Below are positions 47,700-59,010 of a stretch of DNA of 64,000 bases, piece by piece. Below the pieces are notes generated by a model. It saw nothing but the letters and a program-made list of their open reading frames with translations, was not told the origin of the DNA and did no database searches. Made by a program: the position numbers and the translations under genes. The first letter of the stretch is position 1. Every line of letters starts with the position of its first letter. The DNA comes from Limosilactobacillus reuteri (lineage in GTDB: Bacteria > Bacillota > Bacilli > Lactobacillales > Lactobacillaceae), in the NCBI RefSeq assembly GCF_013694365.1, contig NZ_CP059275.1:2021668-2085667 (forward strand), in the 5' to 3' direction.

Positions 47700-48341
47700 A
47701 CCAATTAATGCTTGGTGAATTTGATGAGCATCGTTACTCTCCTCAAGCAGCTATTTATAAGGCACGTGATTTGATGAGTGATGATTCACTGATCCCTAAG
47801 TCTGTTGTGACTTTGTATCAGTGGATCAATTAATGCTTGGTGAATTTGATGAGCATCGTTACTCTCCTCAAGCAGCTATTTATAAGGCACGTGATTTGAT
47901 GAGTGATGATTCACTGATCCCTAAGTCTGTTGTGACTTTGTATCAGTGGATTAATGATGGGGTATTACGTACGTCTAACTTGGACCTTTTTGAGAAAACT
48001 AAACGTAAACACCATCAATCTCATCCACAAGCCAAAAAGTGCTTAGGACCTAACATTGCTCAACGTCCACAGGTTGCGGACCAACGGTCCGAAATTGGTC
48101 ATTGGGAACTAGACACTATTCAAGGTCATAAAGATGGCAAGGATAGCGTTGTTCTAGTAATGACTGATCGTTTTTCACGGGTTAATATTACGAGAAAAAT
48201 TACCAGTAAAACTGTCCGAAATTGGTCATTGGGAACTAGACACTATTCAAGGTCATAAAGATGGCAAGGATAGCGTTGTTCTAGTAATGACTGATCGTTT
48301 TTCACGGGTTAATATTACGAGAAAAATTACCAGTAAAACTG
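47700..48341 (+). pseudogene. IS30 (lineage a2) transposase middle, tandem pieces
   Basis: The QLMLGEFDEHRYSPQAAIYK block occurs at 47702-47825 and again from 47824, continuing to SRVNITRKITSKT (48215). The GHWELDTIQGHKDGKDS block is then repeated at 48216-48341. Confidence 0.84.
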
Positions 48342-49023
48342 AGTAGTACTGAAGCCACCCACGCATTTTTCGATGAATTTCTTCAAACATTCTTGTCAGA
48401 GATATTCCACGATTACGTTTAGTTAATAACTTCAGTGCTTTCTTTACTCGTTGTTGCGATTGTTTAGATGGACGGGCGTAGGCCCCATTGTGGTCTACAC
48501 CCAGCGAAAAGCCAAGAAACTTCAACCGTAGCGGGCTACCGACTTTGGTTTTATCCGGGTTCACTTTAACTTTCAAGCGCTTTTCTAGAAACTGGGTAAT
48601 GCTTCGCATTACTCGTTCTCCGGCTCGTTGACTTTTAACATAGATGTTACAATCATCCGCATAGCGCACAAAGTGGTGACCACGGTCACCACTTTGTGCG
48701 CTATGCGGATGATTGTAACATCTATGTTAAAAGTCAACGAGCCGGAGAACGAGTAATGCGAAGCATTACCCAGTTTCTAGAAAAGCGCTTGAAAGTTAAA
48801 GTGAACCCGGATAAAACCAAAGTCGGTAGCCCGCTACGGTTGAAGTTTCTTGGCTTTTCGCTGGGTGTAGACCACAATGGGGCCTACGCCCGTCCATCTA
48901 AACAATCGCAACAACGAGTAAAGAAAGCACTGAAGTTATTAACTAAACGTAATCGTGGAATATCTCTGACAAGAATGTTTGAAGAAATTCATCGAAAAAT
49001 GCGTGGGTGGCTTCAGTACTACA
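48339..49023. pseudogene. ltrA: Group IIC reverse transcriptase C-terminal half, inverted pair
   Basis: 48342-48682 antisense and 48683-49023 forward, each encoding GHHFVRYADDCNIYVKSQRA to RKMRGWLQYY (palindrome centre GTGGTGACCACGGTCACCAC). It contains YADD and the start of the maturase domain; variant residue RPSKQSQQ. Confidence 0.87.
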
Positions 49024-49497
49024 TGTCAATTTAAGTTAGAAAAAAAGTAGTTGCTCATCAGTGACATACTTCATGAATACCTCGTAAGGTGTTTGATAGC
49101 CCAATGACTTGCGAGGAATGTTGTTCCGGTAACTCATTATTTGAGCAACTTCTTCATCAGCTAGGTGACGGAGATCGCGACCTTTGTGGAGCCCATTGCG
49201 CCGCAGAAGGCCGTTGTTGTTCTCGTTTAACCCCCTTGGTTAGGTGCCCCCACCTCGGCAAAGTAGGTCTGGAGGTCAAATTGGTTGGCAATTGCTCGCC
49301 AGTCAGCGAACTCCTTCCCATTGTCGAAGGTAATCGACTTGAAGAAGTGGGGTGGAAACTTTAAGTTTCCACCCCACTTCTTCAAGTCGATTACCTTCGA
49401 CAATGGGAAGGAGTTCGCTGACTGGCGAGCAATTGCCAACCAATTTGACCTCCAGACCTACTTTGCCGAGGTGGGGGCACCTAACCAAGGGGGTTAA
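49024..49497. pseudogene. IS30 (lineage b) transposase C-terminus, inverted pair
   Basis: 49024-49365 antisense carries the right IS end and C-terminal codons down to KFPPHFFKSITFDNGKEF. 49366-49497 forward repeats KFPPHFFKSITFDNGKEFAD to FAEVGAPNQGG. The antisense copy supplies the only right end of lineage b (TTTCTAACTTAAATTGAC). Confidence 0.83.
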
Positions 49498-49621
49498 CTT
49501 GGCTAATAGTCGTAACCTCTGCTTGAAGGTTCGTTCAGAATCGGTAGGGTAAGTATGCGATGTTTCCAGAATCTCCCACTTCAAGCATTAAACCGTAGGT
49601 TTAGCTAAGTGGGAGTAGTTC
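49498..49621 (+). mobile_element. IS605-type right end
   Basis: Same as 11158-11282, ending AAGTGGGAGTAGTTCAA, here followed by TTGTTTTA and a group IIC intron start. Confidence 0.68.
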
Positions 49622-49631
49622 AATTGTTTTA

Positions 49632-49861
49632 GTGCGCCCGGCATGGGTATTAGCTAGGTGGTGAAAGTCCGCTATGGGCCGTAGTAGTCGGAACCATGAG
49701 CTGAGGACAAGGGTGTCCACCGTGAGGTGGAATCTGAAGGAAGTCTAAGGCAAAGTTTGCCTTAGACTTCCTTCAGATTCCACCTCACGGTGGACACCCT
49801 TGTCCTCAGCTCATGGTTCCGACTACTACGGCCCATAGCGGACTTTCACCACCTAGCTAAG
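49632..49861. ncRNA. Group IIC intron 5' end, inverted pair
   Basis: 49632-49756 forward (GTGCGCCCGGCATGGGTATT onward) and 49757-49861 its reverse complement, centred at AAAGTTTGCC. Confidence 0.84.
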
Positions 49862-50505
49862 TGGTCACCACTTTGTGCGCTATGCGGATGATTGTAACAT
49901 CTATGTTAAAAGTCAACGAGCCGGAGAACGAGTAATGCGAAGCATTACCCAGTTTCTAGAAAAGCGCTTGAAAGTTAAAGTGAACCCAGATAAAACCAAA
50001 GTCGGTAGCCCGCTACGGTTGAAGTTTCTTGGCTTTTCGCTGGGTGTAGACCACAATGGGGCCTACGCCCGTCCAGCTAAACAATCGCAACAACGAGTAA
50101 AGAAAGCACTGAAGTTATTAACTAAACGTAATCGTGGAATATCTCTGACAAGAATGTTTGAAGAAATTCATCGAAAAATGCGTGGGTCACCACTTTGTGC
50201 GCTATGCGGATGATTGTAACATCTATGTTAAAAGTCAACGAGCCGGAGAACGAGTAATGCGAAGCATTACCCAGTTTCTAGAAAAGCGCTTGAAAGTTAA
50301 AGTGAACCCAGATAAAACCAAAGTCGGTAGCCCGCTACGGTTGAAGTTTCTTGGCTTTTCGCTGGGTGTAGACCACAATGGGGCCTACGCCCGTCCAGCT
50401 AAACAATCGCAACAACGAGTAAAGAAAGCACTGAAGTTATTAACTAAACGTAATCGTGGAATATCTCTGACAAGAATGTTTGAAGAAATTCATCGAAAAA
50501 TGCGT

Positions 50506-50508
<3 letters not shown>
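49862..50508 (+). pseudogene. ltrA: Group IIC reverse transcriptase YADD-to-maturase block, two tandem copies
   Basis: GHHFVRYADDCNIYVKSQRA to EEIHRKMR occurs at 49862-50186 and 50184-50505. The same region as 48683 but with RPAKQSQQ, so from another intron copy. Confidence 0.87.
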
Positions 50509-50797
<289 letters not shown>

Positions 50798-51363
50798 GGT
50801 TCACTTTAACTTTCAAGCGCTTTTCTAGAAACTGGGTAATGCTTCGCATTACTCGTTCTCCGGCTCGTTGACTTTTAACATAGATGTTACAATCATCCGC
50901 ATAGCGCACAAAGTGGTGACCACGTCTAGTCAACTCTTTGTCCAACTCATTTAGGTAGATGTTCGCCAGTAGTGGTGACAATGGCCCTCCTTGTGGGGTT
51001 CCTTTTTCACTCTTAGCGAAAAGCCCATGGTCTAAGACTCCGCTAGTTAGAAACTTACGAATGAGTCTTAGTGTCCATGGGTCCATGGACACTAAGACTC
51101 ATTCGTAAGTTTCTAACTAGCGGAGTCTTAGACCATGGGCTTTTCGCTAAGAGTGAAAAAGGAACCCCACAAGGAGGGCCATTGTCACCACTACTGGCGA
51201 ACATCTACCTAAATGAGTTGGACAAAGAGTTGACTAGACGTGGTCACCACTTTGTGCGCTATGCGGATGATTGTAACATCTATGTTAAAAGTCAACGAGC
51301 CGGAGAACGAGTAATGCGAAGCATTACCCAGTTTCTAGAAAAGCGCTTGAAAGTTAAAGTGAA
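50798..51363. pseudogene. ltrA: Group IIC reverse transcriptase catalytic block, inverted pair
   Basis: 50798-51083 antisense and 51084-51363 forward encode DPWTLRLIRKFLTSGVLDHG, GTPQGGPLSPLLANIYLNEL and FVRYADDCNIYVKSQRA. The palindrome is centred at GGGTCCATGG. Confidence 0.87.
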
Positions 51364-51798
51364 CCACGCATTTTTCGATGAATTTCTTCAAACATTCTTG
51401 TCAGAGATATTCCACGATTACGTTTAGTTAATAACTTCAGTGCTTTCTTTACTCGTTGTTGCGATTGTTTAGCTGGACGGGCGTAGGCCCCGTTGTGGTC
51501 TACACCCAGCGAAAAGCCCATGGTCTAAGACTCCGCTAGTTAGAAACTTACGAATGAGTCTTAGTGTCCATGGGTCATCAATATATTGTTGGAGATACTT
51601 AATCATCAAGTCATGATTAACGTTATCAAAATAGTATTTTGATAACGTTAATCATGACTTGATGATTAAGTATCTCCAACAATATATTGATGACCCATGG
51701 ACACTAAGACTCATTCGTAAGTTTCTAACTAGCGGAGTCTTAGACCATGGGCTTTTCGCTGGGTGTAGACCACAACGGGGCCTACGCCCGTCCAGCTA
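51364..51798. pseudogene. ltrA: Group IIC reverse transcriptase small pieces
   Basis: 51364-51518 antisense maturase-region block; 51519-51630 antisense and 51631-51748 forward YFDNVNHD-to-LDHGLFA block (palindrome centre AATAGTATTT); then 51749-51798 forward GVDHNGAYARPA. Confidence 0.82.
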
Positions 51799-52308
51799 AT
51801 CCACTAAAACAGTAATGTAATATTGACCAGCAACGTTCAGACGAACAGTGACATTCTTAATTTTACCCATTGGCAATCGACCAGCTCTAAAATAGATGAT
51901 ACCGAGTTTTGGTAACTTTATATGATAGCAATCTAAAACTTTAATATTGCCATTAACGTACTTTGAATTGTAGCTCTGAGAATATTTTCTGGATTTAAAT
52001 TGAGGGAATTTATTTTGACCTTTAAAAAAGCGTTGAAAAGCATCGGCTAAATTGAATTTAGCCGATGCTTTTCAACGCTTTTTTAAAGGTCAAAATAAAT
52101 TCCCTCAATTTAAATCCAGAAAATATTCTCAGAGCTACAATTCAAAGTACGTTAATGGCAATATTAAAGTTTTAGATTGCTATCATATAAAGTTACCAAA
52201 ACTCGGTATCATCTATTTTAGAGCTGGTCGATTGCCAATGGGTAAAATTAAGAATGTCACTGTTCGTCTGAACGTTGCTGGTCAATATTACATTACTGTT
52301 TTAGTGTA
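51799..52308. pseudogene. tnpB: tnpB central part, inverted pair
   Basis: 51799-52051 antisense and 52052-52308 forward encode NLADAFQRFFKGQNKFPQFK to QYYITVLV. A variant with PQF for PRF, CYHIKL for CHHIKL and GIIYF for GIVYF, so a different IS605 copy. Confidence 0.85.
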
Positions 52309-52813
52309 ATGCACGCCGTGCATGAGTTAGGAAATCAGGTAGCTAAACAAACTCAAGCAAAAGAACACCAAGCTACTCCTCGCCATATGCCTAAAAATTT
52401 AACTATTGAGGGTGATGCCTTTATGATTAAAGGTAAAAAAGAAGCAGGTCAGCTGACTCTTGTGCACCATTATCGGGTTTATGAGCGAGTAGCTAATCAA
52501 ATCATTAATCGGCATGACTTTCTCAGTGTTGGGCACCAAGGACGGCTTGAAGCACGACTAAATGCACGCCGTGCATGAGTTAGGAAATCAGGTAGCTAAA
52601 CAAACTCAAGCAAAAGAACACCAAGCTACTCCTCGCCATATGCCTAAAAATTTAACTATTGAGGGTGATGCCTTTATGATTAAAGGTAAAAAAGAAGCAG
52701 GTCAGCTGACTCTTGTGCACCATTATCGGGTTTATGAGCGAGTAGCTAATCAAATCATTAATCGGCATGACTTTCTCAGTGTTGGGCACCAAGGACGGCT
52801 TGAAGCACGACTA
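52309..52813 (+). pseudogene. ISLre2 transposase middle, two tandem copies
   Basis: MHAVHELGNQVAKQTQAKEH to HQGRLEARL at 52309-52560 and 52562-52813. It bridges the N-terminal piece at 33533 and the C-terminal piece at 29060 (KGKKEAGQLTLVHHYRVYER). Confidence 0.86.
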
Positions 52814-53213
52814 TTTGTAGTTGTGGGACAAGCATACGGCATTAATTTGCAAGAATGGAATCATGATCAGGACCACGTACATGTTTTGTTTAGAGCAACG
52901 CCTCATACGGAAATGGCTAAATTTTTAAATGCTTACAAATGGTGGATTATAGAATGAAGTTAGCCACCCAGTTGGTGGTAAATAAAAAACGCCATTCGGC
53001 GTGACATCAGGTATCATATTAAGTGAACCAAACCTATACGAAAGGATGTCCGTCAAATGACGCACTTTTGTAGTTGTGGGACAAGCATACGGCATTAATT
53101 TGCAAGAATGGAATCATGATCAGGACCACGTACATGTTTTGTTTAGAGCAACGCCTCATACGGAAATGGCTAAATTTTTAAATGCTTACAAATGGTGGAT
53201 TATAGAATGAGGT
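52814..53213 (+). mobile_element. tnpA: tnpA fragment pair around an IS30 left end
   Basis: The tnpA block [20 protein letters not shown] to KFLNAYK occurs at 52814-52940 and 53068-53192. Between them lies a lineage-a IS30 left end (52941-53067; variant CCACCCAGTTGG). Confidence 0.8.
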
Positions 53214-53556
53214 TGAGCTCGTTATTAATTGTTTGATGATTAACTCCTAATTGGCGACCAATTGCGCGATTGGAAAGTCCTTGCGACTTTAAAGTCGCAA
53301 TCATCACACGTTCTTCTTTAGTAAGATGAGCATTCTTGTTAGTGTAAGATTTTCATAGGTTGGATGAATAATTCATCTGGTCGTGGAAATCTTTTTTGTA
53401 GACCAATTTACTTATTTACAAAAAAAGAAAAGACCAGTAGCCTTTAGTGTGTCGAATACTAAATGATTGCGACTTTAAAGTCGCAAGGACTTTCCAATCG
53501 CGCAATTGGTCGCCAATTAGGAGTTAATCATCAAACAATTAATAACGAGCTCAACT
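53214..53556. mobile_element. IS30 5' fragments flanking an ISLre2 left end
   Basis: 53214-53335 antisense and 53463-53556 forward are IS30 lineage-a helix-turn-helix pieces. 53336-53462 is the ISLre2 left end (GTTAGTGTAAGATTTTCATA to TGTGTCGAATACTAA), with an internal hairpin around GAAATCTTTTTTGTAG. Confidence 0.76.
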
Positions 53557-53945
53557 CCGGTAACTCATTATTTGAGCAACCTCTTCATCAGCTAGGTGGC
53601 GGAGATCGCGGCCTTTGTGGAGCCCATCGCGCCGCAGAAGGCCGTTGTTGTTCTCGTTTAACCCCCGTTGGTTAGGTGCCCCACCTCGGCAAAGTAGGTC
53701 TGGAGGTCAAATTGGTTGGCAATTGCTCGCCAGTCAGCGAACTCCTTCCCATTGTCGAAGGTAATCGACTTGAAGAAGTGGGGTGGAAACTTTGCCAACC
53801 ATTCCTTGGCAAAGTTTCCACCCCACTTCTTCAAGTCGATTACCTTCGACAATGGGAAGGAGTTCGCTGACTGGCGAGCAATTGCCAACCAATTTGACCT
53901 CCAGACCTACTTTGCCGAGGTGGGGCACCTAACCAACGGGGGTTA
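53557..53945. pseudogene. IS30 (lineage b) transposase C-terminal pieces, inverted pair
   Basis: 53557-53808 antisense and 53805-53945 forward, palindrome centred near ATTCCTTGGCAAAG; encodes EWLAKFPPHFFKSITFDNGK to FAEVGHLTNGG in a frame shifted by one base relative to 49497. Confidence 0.8.
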
Positions 53946-54429
53946 AATCATGATCAGGACCACGTACATGTTTTGTTTAGAGCAACGCCTCATACGGAAA
54001 TGGCTAAATTTTTAAATGCTTACAAATCGTCTAGCTCCAGAATGGTCAAAAAACAATTTCCAGAAATCAAGCAATATCTTTGGAAATCAGCCTTTTGGAC
54101 ACAAAGCTATTGCTTAATTAGCACTGGTGGAGCGCCTTTAGAAGTTGTAAAACGATATATTGAAAGTCAAGGGAGAAAATAATGGTTCTAAAAGCCATGA
54201 TCAGGACCACGTACATGTTTTGTTTAGAGCAACGCCTCATACGGAAATGGCTAAATTTTTAAATGCTTACAAATCGTCTAGCTCCAGAATGGTCAAAAAA
54301 CAATTTCCAGAAATCAAGCAATATCTTTGGAAATCAGCCTTTTGGACACAAAGCTATTGCTTAATTAGCACTGGTGGAGCGCCTTTAGAAGTTGTAAAAC
54401 GATATATTGAAAGTCAAGGGAGAAAATAA
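53946..54429 (+). pseudogene. tnpA: tnpA 3' part, two tandem copies
   Basis: [20 protein letters not shown] to ESQGRK (TAA) at 53946-54182 and 54196-54429. The first continues with the TAATGGTTCTAAAAGCC overlap into the tnpB start. Catalytic HUH and Tyr are present. Confidence 0.86.
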
Positions 54430-54915
54430 GTGCATGAGTTAGGAAATCAGGTAGCTAAACAAACTCAAGCAAAAGAACACCAAGCTACTCCTCGCCATAT
54501 GCCTAAAAATTTAACTATTGAGGGTGATGCCTTTATGATTAAAGGCAAAAAAGAAGCAGGTCAGCTGACTCTTGTGCACCATTATCGGGTTTATGAGCGA
54601 GTAGCTAATCAAATCATTAATCGGCATGACTTTCTCAGTGTTGGGCACCAAGGACGGCTTGAAGCACGACTAGTGCATGAGTTAGGAAATCAGGTAGCTA
54701 AACAAACTCAAGCAAAAGAACACCAAGCTACTCCTCGCCATATGCCTAAAAATTTAACTATTGAGGGTGATGCCTTTATGATTAAAGGCAAAAAAGAAGC
54801 AGGTCAGCTGACTCTTGTGCACCATTATCGGGTTTATGAGCGAGTAGCTAATCAAATCATTAATCGGCATGACTTTCTCAGTGTTGGGCACCAAGGACGG
54901 CTTGAAGCACGACTA
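54430..54915 (+). pseudogene. ISLre2 transposase middle, two tandem copies
   Basis: VHELGNQVAKQTQAKEHQAT to HQGRLEARL at 54430-54671 and 54672-54914, 242-bp units; a silent variant of 52309 (GGCAAA for GGTAAA). Confidence 0.86.
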
Positions 54916-55392
54916 ATGTAATAGGCTGGTTTGAGCCACTCGAGGAAGAACTGTTAATTGTTCTAGGATCGTATTTAAACTAGCTTGCAGTTGACCATTC
55001 ATTCGGGCTTCAATTAAACCAATCATGGCTTTAGCCCCCTGCTTAGTCCATGACTTGCCCTGTTTCTTCATCCGGTAAGTAAAAGCCCGGTGAGAACTTT
55101 CGACTGAACCAATTAAATGAATATCCTTAAATCCACGCATTTGTGGTGAGAGGATATCCTCTCACCACAAATGCGTGGATTTAAGGATATTCATTTAATT
55201 GGTTCAGTCGAAAGTTCTCACCGGGCTTTTACTTACCGGATGAAGAAACAGGGCAAGTCATGGACTAAGCAGGGGGCTAAAGCCATGATTGGTTTAATTG
55301 AAGCCCGAATGAATGGTCAACTGCAAGCTAGTTTAAATACGATCCTAGAACAATTAACAGTTCTTCCTCGAGTGGCTCAAACCAGCCTATTA
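54916..55392. pseudogene. ISLre2 transposase C-terminal block, inverted pair
   Basis: 54916-55155 antisense and 55156-55392 forward, encoding MRGFKDIHLIGSVESSHRAF to RVAQTSLL. Palindrome centred at GAGAGGATATCCTCTC. Confidence 0.86.
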
Positions 55393-55845
55393 TTAACGGC
55401 TTTTAGAACCATTATTTTCTCCCTTGACTTTCAATATATCGTTTTACAACTTCTAAAGGCGCTCCACCAGTGCTAATTAAGCAATAGCTTTGTGTCCAAA
55501 AGGCTGATTTCCAAAGATACTGCTTGATTTCTGGAAATTGTTTTTTGACCATTCTGGAGCTAGACGATTTGTAAGCATTTAAAAATTTAGCCATTTCCGT
55601 ATGAGGCGTTGCTCTAAACAAAACATGTACATGTTTTGTTTAGAGCAACGCCTCATACGGAAATGGCTAAATTTTTAAATGCTTACAAATCGTCTAGCTC
55701 CAGAATGGTCAAAAAACAATTTCCAGAAATCAAGCAGTATCTTTGGAAATCAGCCTTTTGGACACAAAGCTATTGCTTAATTAGCACTGGTGGAGCGCCT
55801 TTAGAAGTTGTAAAACGATATATTGAAAGTCAAGGGAGAAAATAA
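55393..55845. pseudogene. tnpA: tnpA 3' part, inverted pair
   Basis: 55393-55623 antisense (with the tnpB start) and 55628-55845 forward ([12 protein letters not shown] to GRK). Centre ACATGTACATGT. Confidence 0.86.
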
Positions 55846-56307
55846 AAAAAAGAAGCAGGTCAGCTGACTCTTGTGCACCATTATCGGGTTTATGAGCGAG
55901 TAGCTAATCAAATCATTAATCGGCATGACTTTCTCAGTGTTGGGCACCAAGGACGGCTTGAAGCACGACTAAGTGATTATTTAGACCGCCATTATAAGCT
56001 TGCCGGTCAAACGATCTTTTTGGCCAGTGACGCTGGCCCAGGTTACGAACCAGCTAAGCTATTAAGTCTAGTTCCTAAAAAAGAAGCAGGTCAGCTGACT
56101 CTTGTGCACCATTATCGGGTTTATGAGCGAGTAGCTAATCAAATCATTAATCGGCATGACTTTCTCAGTGTTGGGCACCAAGGACGGCTTGAAGCACGAC
56201 TAAGTGATTATTTAGACCGCCATTATAAGCTTGCCGGTCAAACGATCTTTTTGGCCAGTGACGCTGGCCCAGGTTACGAACCAGCTAAGCTATTAAGTCT
56301 AGTTCCT
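55846..56307 (+). pseudogene. ISLre2 transposase middle, two tandem copies
   Basis: KKEAGQLTLVHHYRVYERVA to KLLSLVP at 55846-56076 and 56077-56307. It confirms the link between the 52309 and 29060 pieces, including FLASDAGPGYEP. Confidence 0.86.
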
Positions 56308-56760
56308 CAGCGAAAAGCCCATGGTCTAAGACTCCGCTAGTTAGAAACTTACGAATGAGTCTTAGTGTCCATGGGTCATCAATATATTGTTGGAGATACT
56401 TAATCATCAAGTCATGATTAACGTTATCAAAATAGGCTTTTAGGTCTAAGTCGACAACTCTTCGATAGCCTTGATTATAAAGATCTACTACTTTTGCAAT
56501 AGCGTCATGGGCCCCACGGTGGGGACGGAAGCCAAGGCTTCCGTCCCCACCGTGGGGCCCATGACGCTATTGCAAAAGTAGTAGATCTTTATAATCAAGG
56601 CTATCGAAGAGTTGTCGACTTAGACCTAAAAGCCTATTTTGATAACGTTAATCATGACTTGATGATTAAGTATCTCCAACAATATATTGATGACCCATGG
56701 ACACTAAGACTCATTCGTAAGTTTCTAACTAGCGGAGTCTTAGACCATGGGCTTTTCGCT
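56308..56760. pseudogene. ltrA: Group IIC reverse transcriptase middle, inverted pair
   Basis: 56308-56534 antisense and 56535-56760 forward, encoding GFRPHRGAHDAIAKVVDLYN to VLDHGLFA, including LDLKAYFDNVNHD. Centre GGAAGCCAAGGCTTCC. Confidence 0.86.
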
Positions 56761-57207
56761 TAAAGGTCAAAATAAGTTCCCTCGATTTAAATCCAGAAAA
56801 TATTCTCAGAGCTACAATTCAAAGTACGTTAATGGCAATATTAAAGTTTTAGATTGCCATCATATAAAGTTACCAAAACTCGGTATCATCTATTTTAGAG
56901 CTGGTCGATTGCCAATGGGTAAAATTAAGAATGTCACTGTTCGTCTGAACGTTGCTGGTCAATATTACATTACTGTTTTAGTGGAAAAGGTCAAAATAAG
57001 TTCCCTCGATTTAAATCCAGAAAATATTCTCAGAGCTACAATTCAAAGTACGTTAATGGCAATATTAAAGTTTTAGATTGCCATCATATAAAGTTACCAA
57101 AACTCGGTATCATCTATTTTAGAGCTGGTCGATTGCCAATGGGTAAAATTAAGAATGTCACTGTTCGTCTGAACGTTGCTGGTCAATATTACATTACTGT
57201 TTTAGTG
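56761..57207 (+). pseudogene. tnpB: tnpB central part, two tandem copies
   Basis: KGQNKFPRFKSRKYSQSYNS to QYYITVLVE at 56761-56985 and 56986-57207, a 225-bp unit. Confidence 0.86.
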
Positions 57208-57613
57208 CTGGCACTTGCAGAAGCCGATTCACTTGCTGATGCCGATTCGCTGGCACTTGCTGATGCTGATTCGCTTGCACTAGCAGAAGCGGATTCACTG
57301 GCACTTGCAGAAGCCGATTCACTTGCTGATGCCGATTCGCTGGCACTTGCTGATGCTGATTCGCTTGCACTAGCAGAAGCGGATTCACTGGCACTTGCAG
57401 AAGCCGATTCACTTGCTGATCACTTGCTGATGCCGATTCGCTGGCACTTGCTGATGCTGATTCGCTTGCACTAGCAGAAGCGGATTCACTGGCACTTGCA
57501 GAAGCCGATTCACTTGCTGATGCCGATTCGCTGGCACTTGCTGATGCTGATTCGCTTGCACTAGCAGAAGCGGATTCACTGGCACTTGCAGAAGCCGATT
57601 CACTTGCTGATGC
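57208..57613 (-). CDS. Serine-rich repeat adhesin fragment (SRRP-type), two units
   Basis: On the minus strand the sequence reads SASASESASASESASAS and similar, alternating Ser-Ala with Glu every few residues and using varied serine codons. This is typical of the large glycosylated stalk of SRRP adhesins exported by SecA2/Y2 in L. reuteri. Two about 205-bp copies are joined at 57413 with loss of frame. Neither signal peptide, binding region nor LPXTG is present. Confidence 0.75.
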
Positions 57614-58030
57614 GCAATCTAAAACTTTAATATTGCCATTAACGTACTTTGAATTGTAGCTCTGAGAATATTTTCTGGATTTAAATTGAGGGAATTTATT
57701 TTGACCTTTAAAAAAGCGTTGAAAAGCATCGGCTAAATTGCGATTAGCACTTTGCAAAGCAGTTGATTCTGCTTGTTTCAACCAAGGATACTCAACCTTA
57801 AGTTGTTTCAACAGATTATTCAAATAATCTGTTGAAACAACTTAAGGTTGAGTATCCTTGGTTGAAACAAGCAGAATCAACTGCTTTGCAAAGTGCTAAT
57901 CGCAATTTAGCCGATGCTTTTCAACGCTTTTTTAAAGGTCAAAATAAATTCCCTCAATTTAAATCCAGAAAATATTCTCAGAGCTACAATTCAAAGTACG
58001 TTAATGGCAATATTAAAGTTTTAGATTGCC
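57614..58030. pseudogene. tnpB: tnpB N-terminal part, inverted pair
   Basis: 57614-57823 antisense and 57824-58030 forward, encoding NLLKQLKVEYPWLKQAESTA to GNIKVLDC (PQF variant). Centre TTATTCAAATAATCTG. Confidence 0.85.
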
Positions 58031-58236
58031 GTATGCTTGTCCCACAACTACAAAACGATGTTTAAGATATTCAGATATTTCATCGTTAATTACTTTTCGA
58101 CGATACTTAACCACCATTACCAAATGGTAATTAAGTAAGTATACTGAATGCTGATTTCTATCTAATTCTATTGTTATCACCACATTTTATAGATATATAC
58201 TAAATATATCATAGAACAAAAGAAAAAGCACTAACG
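58031..58236 (-). mobile_element. tnpA: IS605 left end and tnpA start, antisense
   Basis: The same region as 4845-5045 in a variant form (ATGTGGTGATAACAATAGAA on the minus strand). Confidence 0.82.
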
Positions 58237-58634
58237 AAGTCATGATTAACGTTATCAAAATAGGCTTTTAGGTCTAAGTCGACAACTCTTCGATAGCCTT
58301 GATTATAAAGATCTACTACTTTTGCAATAGCGTCATGGGCCCCACGGTGGGGACGGAAGCCAAAACTATTATCAGAGAAAACACGCTCAAAGATAGGCGT
58401 AAGAATTTGGGCTACAGCTTGTTGAACCATTCGGTCCACCACATGGTTCAACAAGCTGTAGCCCAAATTCTTACGCCTATCTTTGAGCGTGTTTTCTCTG
58501 ATAATAGTTTTGGCTTCCGTCCCCACCGTGGGGCCCATGACGCTATTGCAAAAGTAGTAGATCTTTATAATCAAGGCTATCGAAGAGTTGTCGACTTAGA
58601 CCTAAAAGCCTATTTTGATAACGTTAATCATGAC
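58237..58634. pseudogene. ltrA: Group IIC reverse transcriptase block, inverted pair
   Basis: 58237-58442 antisense and 58443-58634 forward, encoding VQQAVAQILTPIFERVFSDN to KAYFDNVNHD. Centre ACCACATGGTT. Confidence 0.85.
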
Positions 58635-59010
58635 GCTTGTCGCCGCTCGTCACCGGCGTATCCGTTCCGGATGTTGGCGTTTCGCCCGCTGCGCCACTAG
58701 CTGACGTGGCTGGTGCTTCCCCGCCTAGCGTTGCACTGGACGTTGGCTTGTCGCCGCTCGTCACCGGCGTATCCGTTCCGGATGTTGGCGTTTCGCCCGC
58801 TGCGCCACTAGCTGACGTTTGTCGCCGCTCGTCACCGGCGTATCCGTTCCGGATGTTGGCGTTTCGCCCGCTGCGCCACTAGCTGACGTGGCTGGTGCTT
58901 CCCCGCCTAGCGTTGCACTGGACGTTGGCTTGTCGCCGCTCGTCACCGGCGTATCCGTTCCGGATGTTGGCGTTTCGCCCGCTGCGCCACTAGCTGACGT
59001 GGCTGGTGCT
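58635..59010 (-). CDS. Pro/Thr/Ser-rich surface protein repeat, partial
   Basis: On the minus strand a 37-residue repeat (period 111 bp) reads PATSASGAAGETPTSGTDTP, VTSGDKPTSSATLGGEA. It is rich in Thr, Ser, Pro and Gly, like the stalk of a wall-anchored protein. G+C is far above the rest of the window. Two copies of a unit (58635-58817, 58818-59010) are joined end to end. No anchor or signal is visible. Confidence 0.65.

Noticed and set aside
49300..49400. Strong palindrome as a replication origin or attachment site
   Set aside because: The arms are a reverse-complemented transposase fragment, one of many identical joins.
53557..53945. Possible toxin-antitoxin-like small overlapping frames
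   Set aside because: All match the sense or antisense strand of the lineage-b IS30 transposase.
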